Part shown: positions 56,969 to 64,000 of the stretch, piece by piece | Layout: the number at the start of each line of letters is the position of its first letter | Position numbering within the stretch: position 1 is the first letter of the stretch | Translations under genes and position numbers: made by a program | Assembly: GCF_900142075.1 (NCBI RefSeq) | Contig: NZ_FQZO01000001.1 | Coordinates: forward strand, 744,001 to 808,000 | Length of the DNA: 64,000 nucleotides | Direction: 5' to 3' | Origin: Clostridium amylolyticum | GTDB lineage: Bacteria > Bacillota > Clostridia > Clostridiales > Clostridiaceae | Notes under the pieces: model-generated | The model's input: the letters and a program-made list of their open reading frames with translations, nothing else | What the model was told of the DNA's origin: nothing | Databases searched by the model: none

Positions 56969-59002
56969 ATGAATTTAAATATACAAGTTTCTAATCTAAA
57001 AGGAGTAGGACCTAAGACCTCTGAAGCTCTTAATAAATGTGGTATTTATACTCTATTAGATTTACTTCTTTATATCCCTAGAGATTATGAGTTTATAAAC
57101 CAAGAGTTAGATTTTTCAAATCTTACTATGGAAGAAAAATATGTTGTACATTGTACTGTCATTGGATTAGATAAAGAGCTTCGGGTAAAAAGTGGAAAAA
57201 TATTAACTTCTGTAGCTTTTCAATATAAAAATTATAAAATATATGGGAAGTGGTTTAATCAACCTTATATAAAAAAGACATTCAAAAAGGATGAAGAGGT
57301 TTATTTATTGGGTAAGTTTAAAAAGGTAGGTAATAGCCTAGAAGTAATGAATCCCATAGTTAGCAGAAATATACTTGAAGACAAAGGTATAATAGCTAAA
57401 TATTCATTACATGATGCAATTAATAATAAAATTATTTCTAAGCTAATGCATCAAGTGCTAGACTCTATTACCATCAATGAAAATCTCCCCCATAGGGTTA
57501 TGGAAAAGTATAATTTAATATCTCTTGATAAAGCTATTAGAAATATTCATTTTCCCCAGGATACTGAAACCCTTACTAAAGCCATTAATAGATTAAAGTT
57601 TCAGGAGCTATTTTCTTATTCTCTGAAACTACTTATGATTAAGAATCATTTAAAAAACAATAAAAAGGGTATACCATTTATAATGAGTAAAGAACTGTCA
57701 CTGTTTAAAGATATGCTTCCCTTTAATCTTACTAAGGCTCAAACTAGAGTGGTGAGAGAATTGTTAATTGATCAAAAAAAGAATTATCCTATGAACAGAT
57801 TAGTGCAAGGGGATGTGGGTAGTGGCAAAACCATAGTAGCCCTTATTGCATCTCTTAATGTTTATTTTAATGGTTATCAAGTAGCCTTTATGGCACCCAC
57901 AGAAATATTAGCAGAACAACATTATAAGGAAGCAAAAAAGCTCTTTCAAATATTTAATATGAATATTTATCTTTTAACTGGAAGTACAAAGCTTTCAGAT
58001 AAAAGCCTTATAAAAGAGGCACTAAAAAGTGGTGAACCAGCTATAGTAATTGGTACCCACGCATTAATTGAAGATGATGTTATGTTTTCTAATTTAGGGT
58101 TAATAATTACAGATGAACAGCATAGGTTTGGTGTAAATCAAAGAGGTAAACTTATTAATAAAAATGAGGAAGCAGATGTGCTTGTAATGACGGCTACCCC
58201 CATTCCTAGAACTTTAGCATTATACCTTTATAATGATTTAGATATATCTGTAATAGATGAATTACCACCAGGAAGAAAAAAGATAGATACCCTTTTTTAT
58301 GATTTAAATCACAGATTTAATGCTTATGATATTGCGCTAAAAGAAATCAATAAAGGAAGGCAGGCATATATCGTTTGTCCACTAATAGAAGATAATGAAA
58401 AGCTAGAGCTTATTTCAGTGGAAACTTTATATGAAGAGTTAAAAGAGAAATATTTTAAAGAATGGAATATAGAAATTCTTCATGGGAAAATGCATTCAAA
58501 AGAGAAAGAAAGCATAATGGGTAGATTTAAAGAAAATATCACTCAGGTTTTAATTTCCACCACTGTAATTGAGGTGGGGGTAAATGTTCCTAATGCTAGT
58601 GTAATGATAATTGAAAATGCAGAAAGATTTGGATTGTCTCAACTTCATCAATTAAGAGGTAGGGTTGGTAGAGGAGAATATAAATCTTACTGTATACTTC
58701 TGGCTAATGCAAAGAACAATATAACCAAAAAGAGAATGGAAATATTGACACAAAGTAATGACGGTTTCTTTATATCCGAACAAGATATGAAAATAAGAGG
58801 TACAGGTGTAATTTTTGGCACTAGACAACATGGTGACAGCGGTTTTATGATTGCCGACATATTAAATGATTCAAGCATACTAAAAGCAGCAAATATAGAA
58901 GCTCAAGAGATTTATAATTCCACTGCCTTGGAAGATATTAAAATAAGAAAAGAAATATTGGAAAATCTAGAAGTAAGCTCTAAATACATCTGTTTTAATT
59001 GA
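56969..59002 (+). CDS. recG: ATP-dependent DNA helicase RecG
   Basis: Branch-migration helicase of 677 residues that remodels stalled forks. The N-terminal wedge domain shows NLKGVGPKTSEALNKCGIYT near residue 9 and LLYIPRDYEF near 33. The helicase core has MNRLVQGDVGSGKTIVALIA near 275, MAPTEILAEQHY near 310, TDEQHRFGVNQRG near 385, TATPIPRTLAL near 412, STTVIEVGVNVPNASVMII near 532 and QLRGRVGRG near 560. It is the usual length. rsmD follows after 67 nt. Confidence 0.98.
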   Translation: MNLNIQVSNLKGVGPKTSEALNKCGIYTLLDLLLYIPRDYEFINQELDFSNLTMEEKYVVHCTVIGLDKELRVKSGKILTSVAFQYKNYKIYGKWFNQPYIKKTFKKDEEVYLLGKFKKVGNSLEVMNPIVSRNILEDKGIIAKYSLHDAINNKIISKLMHQVLDSITINENLPHRVMEKYNLISLDKAIRNIHFPQDTETLTKAINRLKFQELFSYSLKLLMIKNHLKNNKKGIPFIMSKELSLFKDMLPFNLTKAQTRVVRELLIDQKKNYPMNRLVQGDVGSGKTIVALIASLNVYFNGYQVAFMAPTEILAEQHYKEAKKLFQIFNMNIYLLTGSTKLSDKSLIKEALKSGEPAIVIGTHALIEDDVMFSNLGLIITDEQHRFGVNQRGKLINKNEEADVLVMTATPIPRTLALYLYNDLDISVIDELPPGRKKIDTLFYDLNHRFNAYDIALKEINKGRQAYIVCPLIEDNEKLELISVETLYEELKEKYFKEWNIEILHGKMHSKEKESIMGRFKENITQVLISTTVIEVGVNVPNASVMIIENAERFGLSQLHQLRGRVGRGEYKSYCILLANAKNNITKKRMEILTQSNDGFFISEQDMKIRGTGVIFGTRQHGDSGFMIADILNDSSILKAANIEAQEIYNSTALEDIKIRKEILENLEVSSKYICFN

Positions 59003-59069
59003 TTCACAAAAAATTGTAAACTTCGATAATATATGCTAAAATTTTAATTATATAATAAGGAGACTTCAA

Positions 59070-59627
59070 ATGAGAATAATTTCAGGAAAAGCAAAAGGTA
59101 GAAAGTTATTTTCTCCTCCTACTAGTGAAACAAGACCTACACTAGATAGGGTAAAGGAATCAATGTTTAGTATTATACAAGGATATATTCCAGAAGCCAT
59201 AGTTCTAGATATGTTTTCTGGTACAGGTAGTTTAGGATTAGAAGCAGCTAGTCGTGGTGCTAAAGAATGTCATCTTATAGATAAAAGTCCCATCACCTAT
59301 CCTTATTTAAAACAAAACATAGAACATTTAAAATTTAATGATATTTGTTTTAGTTACAATATAGATGCATATACTGCTTTAAAAAAATTCGCAGAAAGCA
59401 AAAAGCTTTTTGATTTAATATTTATAGACCCTCCTTATCTAAAGGATATGATACCTGGTGCAATTGATTATATTTATAATAATAACCTCTTAAATAAAGA
59501 AGGGATTATTGTAACCAAGATTGATTCTTCTGAAAATATCTATGAAGGATTTAATGATTTAGCGCTGTGTGATAAAAGAAAATACGGTAACACTACTGTT
59601 TGCTTTTATAAATATAAGGAGGATTAA
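59070..59627 (+). CDS. rsmD: 16S rRNA (guanine-966-N2) methyltransferase RsmD
   Basis: SAM-dependent methyltransferase of 185 residues modifying G966 of 16S rRNA. It starts MRIISGKAKGRKLFSPPTSE and continues with TRPTLDRVKESMFSII near residue 21. The SAM site is VLDMFSGTGSLGLEAASRGA near 45, and the catalytic motif DLIFIDPPY (DPPY) lies near 115. It is 2 nt before coaD, an arrangement common in Firmicutes. Confidence 0.97.
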   Translation: MRIISGKAKGRKLFSPPTSETRPTLDRVKESMFSIIQGYIPEAIVLDMFSGTGSLGLEAASRGAKECHLIDKSPITYPYLKQNIEHLKFNDICFSYNIDAYTALKKFAESKKLFDLIFIDPPYLKDMIPGAIDYIYNNNLLNKEGIIVTKIDSSENIYEGFNDLALCDKRKYGNTTVCFYKYKED

Positions 59628-59629
59628 TA

Positions 59630-60112
59630 ATGAAGATAGCAGTTTATCCTGGGAGCTTTGATCCTTTAACCAACGGACACCTGGATATTATTGAAAGAAG
59701 TTCAAAGATTTTTGATGAAGTGATAGTTTCAGTATTGATAAATATAGATAAAAATACCCTTTTTACCACTGAAGAGAGAGTAGAACTTATAAAAAAAGTA
59801 GTGGAGCCATACAAAAATGTTAAAGTAGAAAGTTTTGATGGATTGTTAATTGACTATGTTAAACAGAAAAATTCAAATGTAATAATTAAAGGCCTAAGGG
59901 CACTTTCAGATTTTGACTACGAATTTCAAATGGCATTAATGAATCACAAATTAGATTCCAACATTGAAACAGTATTTATGATGACAAACGCTAAGTATTC
60001 TTATGTTAGTTCATCTTCAATTAAGCAGGTAGCCAAGTTTGGCGGTTGTTTAAAAGACCTTGTTCCAGATATAATAATACCAAGTTTAACAAATAAGTTT
60101 AGAGGTGATTAG
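59630..60112 (+). CDS. coaD: Phosphopantetheine adenylyltransferase
   Basis: Makes dephospho-CoA from phosphopantetheine and ATP; 160 residues. The nucleotidyltransferase motif YPGSFDPLTNGHLDIIER lies near residue 5 (HxGH-type NGHL). NVIIKGLRALSDFDYEFQMA lies near 83, and YSYVSSSSIKQVAKFGG near 122 carries the ISSS-type phosphate loop. The ribosome-binding site of the following gene overlaps its end. Together with coaBC at 41440 this gives two coenzyme A genes in the window. Confidence 0.98.
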   Translation: MKIAVYPGSFDPLTNGHLDIIERSSKIFDEVIVSVLINIDKNTLFTTEERVELIKKVVEPYKNVKVESFDGLLIDYVKQKNSNVIIKGLRALSDFDYEFQMALMNHKLDSNIETVFMMTNAKYSYVSSSSIKQVAKFGGCLKDLVPDIIIPSLTNKFRGD

Positions 60113-60113
60113 T

Positions 60114-60638
60114 ATGGAGATTATGCAGCTTTTAGAATATCTTCAGGATATAGTTGAATCTGCACCAAAGGTTCCTATAACAGGAAAAGTGCTGGTAGAT
60201 AAAAAAGAGCTTACTGAAATTTTAGACCAAATATTTAACTATCTACCTGATGATATTAAAAAGGCCCAGTGGATTGTAGGAGAAAAAGAAAGAATCATGG
60301 CTGAGGCAAAAAAAGAATATGAGACAGTAAAAAAAGATACCATGGACATGCTAAAAAAGCAAGTTGAAAACCATGATATCACTAAGGAAGCTCAAATTAA
60401 GGGACAAGAAATAATCAGTGCTGCCCAAAGAGACGCCAAAGCTATTAGGTTAGGGGCAAGGGACTATGCCGATGAGATTTTATGCCAACTAGAAAAAGAG
60501 TTAGACAGTAAAACTCAAGAAATTATAAATTGCATTAAAGTCAATGTGGAAAAAATGGCAATAGAGCTTACAGATGATATGTCCAACTCTGCTCAAGATA
60601 TAAGAGAAAATATTAAAGAATTAAGATCTATCAAATAA
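60114..60638 (+). CDS. Coiled-coil ATPase-like protein, unknown function
   Basis: A 174-residue, strongly helical, charged protein. It begins MEIMQLLEYLQDIVESAPKV and continues with a V/F-type ATPase subunit-like coiled coil (about 55-174), including AQWIVGEKERIMAEAKKEYE near 57. No catalytic motif is seen. Related proteins occur in Clostridia between coaD and ylbJ, of unknown function. ATG 60114 is preceded by AGAGGTG; the GTG at 60105 lies in that ribosome-binding site. Its last 18 nt overlap the end of ylbJ on the other strand. Confidence 0.85.
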   Translation: MEIMQLLEYLQDIVESAPKVPITGKVLVDKKELTEILDQIFNYLPDDIKKAQWIVGEKERIMAEAKKEYETVKKDTMDMLKKQVENHDITKEAQIKGQEIISAAQRDAKAIRLGARDYADEILCQLEKELDSKTQEIINCIKVNVEKMAIELTDDMSNSAQDIRENIKELRSIK

Positions 60639-61769
60639 TGTTCTCAAGGTATAAATAAACAAACTCAATATTAGTAATATCATAAAAGGAATTATGAATA
60701 TTTTGCTTGTAGCCATGGCATTATTAAATACTGATAGGGTATCCAAATTAATTGTGCATATAAAATAAGTTATTATAAAGCTTATTATTCCTTGTAATAA
60801 CTTTCTATAAAAATACTTGCCCATGGAAAAGCAACTGTGTTTATAAGTAAAAGAATGAACTTGAGCTATTATGGAAGCACCGCTGAAGCTGCATAGAAAA
60901 CTGGCTAAACTTAATTTCATTACTATATTAATTTTAGTTGTTGACAGTAGATAGCAGCCATTTGTTATTTCTGTCATACCTAAAAATAATGAGTTTAATA
61001 TCTCTGTATTTACTTTCAATAAACTAGATAAGAATAAAATAAATGAATTAAATACATAGTTGTTTTTTAATACAGAGATAATTACAGAAAATATGATAAC
61101 AAAACCTGCAACATTTATGCAGGTTTTTGTTGCGTCTTCCAATGAATTCTTTAAAGCAGAACCAAAATTATAAGTGGTATCTTTAGAATTTCCAATATTA
61201 ATGCTTTTGCTTTTAGAAGGAGAAATTATTAAAGACATAATAAAGCATGATATATAATTTGCAAATAGCATTAAATACCCCCAGTATGTATTACCGAACA
61301 TCGAGGTGGCTACAGATCCTATTATAAATAATGGTCCTGTGTTAGAAGCTATATTTAATAGCCTTGTATATTCTTCTTCTTGAATAAAACCATCCTCATA
61401 CAGCTTGGTGCTATACTTTGCCCCTAGTGGATACCCACAAAGTATGCTAATGGTTAAAGCAAGGCTGCATTGATTAGAAAGCCTTAAGGGTGTACATAAA
61501 AAAGGGCCTAATATTTTTGAATAAACTACAATGCCGTCATAGAAAATAAGCATATTACAAACTACTAAGAATGGAAATAAAGTAGGAAATACCGAGTTTA
61601 TAAAAATTACCAATCCCGATTTAGCAGATTGAATGGAAACCTTGGGATTTAGTAGGAAGTAAATTATAATTAATGTAAATATTACCGAGAATAATAAATT
61701 AAAGCGTTTAAATCTTACTAAAAGGAACATAACTAAAATAATTATAAATAAATAAACATAAATAAGCAT
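60621..61769 (-). CDS. ylbJ: Sporulation integral membrane protein YlbJ
   Basis: Polytopic membrane protein of 382 residues with about eight to ten hydrophobic segments and a nucleoside-recognition (Gate) domain. In Bacillus ylbJ is sigma-E controlled and needed for spore heat resistance. Visible segments are FINSVFPTLFPFLVVCNMLI near 37, ILCGYPLGAKYSTKLYEDG near 110 and NIASNTGPLFIIGSVATSMF near 139. The substrate is unknown. The 3' end overlaps the coiled-coil gene by 18 nt tail to tail. tmcAL lies upstream on the same strand. Confidence 0.95.
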   Translation of the reverse strand: MLIYVYLFIIILVMFLLVRFKRFNLLFSVIFTLIIIYFLLNPKVSIQSAKSGLVIFINSVFPTLFPFLVVCNMLIFYDGIVVYSKILGPFLCTPLRLSNQCSLALTISILCGYPLGAKYSTKLYEDGFIQEEEYTRLLNIASNTGPLFIIGSVATSMFGNTYWGYLMLFANYISCFIMSLIISPSKSKSINIGNSKDTTYNFGSALKNSLEDATKTCINVAGFVIIFSVIISVLKNNYVFNSFILFLSSLLKVNTEILNSLFLGMTEITNGCYLLSTTKINIVMKLSLASFLCSFSGASIIAQVHSFTYKHSCFSMGKYFYRKLLQGIISFIITYFICTINLDTLSVFNNAMATSKIFIIPFMILLILSLFIYTLRTLFDRS

Positions 61770-61852
61770 TTGGGCCCCCAGATTAATTATATTTATTTAA
61801 TTATATTTTAAATTAACATTATTTATCACCTGAGGTTTATTACTGTGTGAAG

Positions 61853-63070
61853 TTATACATACTTTGGACTCTTTAGAAAATCTTCTGAGGGGTCTATATT
61901 AGCATTTAATATACTGTAGGCTTTAGTAGTTTTTATATCCAATTCCAGCATATCACTTATTTTTTTAGGCATTTTATTTACAATTTCCATGGAAGAAGTA
62001 TTCTTTATATCCTTTATAATTTCTCTTCCTCTGTGATTAAAAGCAAGTATTCTAACATATGAAGGTTCACTTTTTCTAAGACTCTTAATATCATATTCTT
62101 CAAAGCCTAAAAAGTATTGGCATAGTATTCTGTTAATGCGGGTGTAGGTATATCTTTTGGTTTTAGATTTTAAAATTAACTCCTGTATACTTTTACTATT
62201 ACTAATGGCACTATAGATACGATTATCTAAGCCTTCAGACACATCAGGAAGCTTATGCAAATCTCTGTTTAACATAAGTTTATATTTTAAATAAGGAAAC
62301 ATGGAATCTTCAAAAATAAATTTATAATTATTACCGTTTAATTTAATTAATTCTTGAAAGGTACTTTCAGGAACATAATCTTTTATTGAGTATATATCCT
62401 TTGACCTTAAAGCATTCCTTATGGCAGTAGCACTAGCAAAATTTGAAGTAAGGGTAGTTTCATTATAGTTATCTCCCATCCTAGTTAATGTAATAGGTTT
62501 AATCTTACTATTATTTTTATATAGAGCCTTGCAGTATTCTAAAGCCAATATATTATTAGAGGATTGAAGTAAAGATGTCAATTTACTTGAAGAAGCTAAG
62601 CTTGAATCCTTTAAACTTATATAATCCTTTAAGCTTTCAGCTCTGGCTTTAGCAAAGGGGATGCCTCTATTAAGATATGTCTTTAAGCTTTCTTTATATT
62701 CCATAGGCTCCTCACTAAGGATAATGGCCAATTTTTCTATTAATGCAATGTCCCCACTTTCACTTCCAAAAGAAACATAATCCACTACCCCCATGCTGTC
62801 TAAAATATCTATAGCACCTTTAGCAAAAAACTCTGCTGATGATACACTAAAAATAGAGGGGAGTTCTATCACTAGGTCGGCTCCAGACTTTATAGCTATT
62901 TCAGCTCTTTTCCATTTATCCATTAAAGCTGGAATTCCTCTTTGCATGAAATTACCACTCATTAGGCAAACTATACCATGGCAATTAGTGTATTCTCTAG
63001 TATGATTAATATGATATACATGACCTTTGTGTAATGGGTTATATTCGCAAATAATTGCAGCATTTTTCAT
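61853..63070 (-). CDS. tmcAL: tRNA(Met) cytidine acetate ligase TmcAL (YlbM)
   Basis: Nucleotidyltransferase-fold enzyme of 405 residues. In Bacillus it uses acetate and ATP to make N4-acetylcytidine at the wobble position of elongator tRNA-Met. The motif IICEYNPLHKGHVYHINHTR lies near residue 5 (HxGH type). MSGNFMQRGIPALMDKWKRA lies near 38, ADLVIELPSIFSVSSAEFFA near 63 and YVSFGSESGD near 95. ATG 63070 follows AAAGGTG; the in-frame GTG at 63079 lies inside that ribosome-binding site. ylbJ is downstream on the same strand, and pta diverges. Confidence 0.96.
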   Translation of the reverse strand: MKNAAIICEYNPLHKGHVYHINHTREYTNCHGIVCLMSGNFMQRGIPALMDKWKRAEIAIKSGADLVIELPSIFSVSSAEFFAKGAIDILDSMGVVDYVSFGSESGDIALIEKLAIILSEEPMEYKESLKTYLNRGIPFAKARAESLKDYISLKDSSLASSSKLTSLLQSSNNILALEYCKALYKNNSKIKPITLTRMGDNYNETTLTSNFASATAIRNALRSKDIYSIKDYVPESTFQELIKLNGNNYKFIFEDSMFPYLKYKLMLNRDLHKLPDVSEGLDNRIYSAISNSKSIQELILKSKTKRYTYTRINRILCQYFLGFEEYDIKSLRKSEPSYVRILAFNHRGREIIKDIKNTSSMEIVNKMPKKISDMLELDIKTTKAYSILNANIDPSEDFLKSPKYV

Positions 63071-63206
63071 AATTATCACCTTTTACATAATATTTTAAGA
63101 TATAAAATATTATATATTAAAATATGAATTTATTCATTCTTTATAATTATATAATGTTCAGAAAATTTAAATAAATCATGTAGCTGTTGTTTTTATGTTT
63201 TTAATG

Positions 63207-63236
63207 TTGAAAAGTATATGATATAAGGAGTATATT
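63207..63236 (+). promoter_or_regulatory. Candidate promoter of pta
   Basis: TTGAAA (63207-63212) and TATATT (63231-63236) are 18 bp apart, about 40 nt before the pta ATG. Confidence 0.55.
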
Positions 63237-63277
63237 AATATATGTAAACAACTGTGCTTTTGAAAGGAGTTTTGAAC

Positions 63278-64000
63278 ATGGAGCTTATGAAAAATATTTG
63301 GGAAGCAGCTCAAAGAGATAGAAAGAGAATTGTACTTCCTGAAGGTGAAGAGGAGAGAAATCTTGTTGCTTCACAAAAAATAAAGGAAAATGGCTTAGCA
63401 GATGTTACTCTTGTAGGTAACTTAGAGGTAATTAAAAGAAAAGCCACTGACCTAAAAGTAAACTTAGATGGTATTAACATCGTAGATCCTGAAACCTCAG
63501 ATAAAATTAATAGTTACGTTCAAGAATTTTATGAAATGAGAAAGAATAAAGGAATGACTATAGAAAAGGCTGAAAAAATAGTTAGAGATCCTTTATATTA
63601 TGGTACAATGATGGTAAAGCTTGGTGATGCTGATGGAATGGTATCTGGAGCTATACATACTACTGGAGATTTACTAAGACCAGGCTTACAAATAATTAAA
63701 ACAGCACCTGGGGTATCTGTGGTTTCCAGTTTCTTCATTATGGTGGTACCTGGTTCTGAATATGGTGATGAGGGAATGCTTCTTTTCTCTGATTGTGCTG
63801 TTAATCCTAATCCTACTGCTGAGCAATTAGCTTCTATAGCTATAGCTACTGCAGAAACAGCAAAAAACCTATTTGGAATGTCTCCAAAGGTTGCAATGTT
63901 ATCCTTCTCCACTATGGGTAGTGCTGATCACGAATTAGTGGATAAAGTAAGAAAGGCAACAGAACTTGCTAAAGAGCTAAGACCTGACCTTTCTATTGAT
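63278..64000 (+). CDS. pta: Phosphate acetyltransferase, N-terminal part (3' end outside window)
   Basis: Converts acetyl-CoA and phosphate to acetyl phosphate, which acetate kinase uses to make ATP during fermentation. The open frame runs from ATG 63278 to the window edge, 241 codons of about 330. It reads MELMKNIWEAAQRDRKRIVL then PEGEEERNLVA at the start, DPLYYGTMMVKLGDADGMVS near 106 and GAIHTTGDLLRPGLQIIK near 126. FSDCAVNPNPTAEQLASIAI near 168 and the late KVAMLSFSTMGSADHELV segment are those of Pta. AAAGGAG lies 8-9 nt upstream. ack is expected next. Confidence 0.97.
   Translation, partial: MELMKNIWEAAQRDRKRIVLPEGEEERNLVASQKIKENGLADVTLVGNLEVIKRKATDLKVNLDGINIVDPETSDKINSYVQEFYEMRKNKGMTIEKAEKIVRDPLYYGTMMVKLGDADGMVSGAIHTTGDLLRPGLQIIKTAPGVSVVSSFFIMVVPGSEYGDEGMLLFSDCAVNPNPTAEQLASIAIATAETAKNLFGMSPKVAMLSFSTMGSADHELVDKVRKATELAKELRPDLSID

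Overview
The window is a 64 kb piece of a low-GC, endospore-forming Clostridium-type chromosome (Clostridia, probably Clostridiaceae; species not identified). This rests on the AT-rich DNA, strong AAGGAGG ribosome-binding sites, frequent TTG/GTG starts, and the sporulation genes sigK, spoIIGA, sigE, sigG, spoIVA, spoVM, ylmC and ylbJ. No transposase, integrase, CRISPR array or rRNA was seen. There is one tRNA (Pro, anticodon GGG). Almost every gene lies on the + strand; the - strand exceptions are a patatin-like lipase, rpmB, ylbJ, tmcAL and an unrecognised 38-residue ORF.

Layout. 1-9965: end of alaS, ireB, ruvX and a DUF1292 gene, interrupted by fur, RNase J and typA, then mltG, trmR, a U32 peptidase-like gene and udk (the Bacillus yrzL-yrrK-yrzB-yrrL-yrrM-yrrO-udk neighbourhood). 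10024-14346: a transpeptidase-type PBP, intact sigK, aroE and an isolated pilT. 14396-16197: a tiny CxxC-peptide gene with a long leader, and a membrane glycosyltransferase. 16327-22926: ftsA, ftsZ, spoIIGA, sigE, sigG, ylmC, nrdR, pgeF. 22938-29763: phoP-phoR and pstS-pstC-pstA-pstB-phoU, a complete phosphate-sensing and uptake module. 29864-36293: radical SAM DUF512 protein, der, gpsA, a convergent patatin-like lipase, spoIVA. 36294-38000: the only accessory-looking stretch, with heptamer repeats, a large imperfect inverted repeat, tRNA-Pro, a 40-residue lipoprotein, a degenerate copy of the tRNA 3' end, and two unrecognised genes. 38078-39067: asparaginase. 39445-54496: a long housekeeping run (yicC, remA, gmk, rpoZ, coaBC, priA, def, fmt, a zinc peptidase, rsmB, rlmN, prpC, prkC, rsgA, rpe, thiN, a small membrane protein, spoVM). 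54544-64000: rpmB (-), asp23, fakA-like, recG, rsmD, coaD, a coiled-coil protein, ylbJ (-), tmcAL (-) and the start of pta.

How the genes fit together. IreB at the left end is, in other Firmicutes, a phosphorylation target of the PASTA kinase whose gene (prkC, with phosphatase prpC) is also present here. TrmR and the U32 protein act on wobble uridine of tRNAs. sigE, sigG, sigK, SpoIIGA, SpoIVA and SpoVM cover sigma cascade and coat-basement assembly. PhoPR, Pst and PhoU form the phosphate circuit, with candidate PhoP sites in front of pstS.

The most unusual signals are at RNA level. A perfect hairpin sits between the Shine-Dalgarno sequence and ATG of ireB. A terminator-shaped hairpin contains the Shine-Dalgarno of the PBP gene. 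A decoy three-codon ORF precedes sigG. A promoter with a leader of about 175 nt and a mini-ORF precedes a 38-residue peptide gene. A partial duplication of the tRNA-Pro 3' end lies beside a small lipoprotein gene. No clearly new multi-gene system was found.
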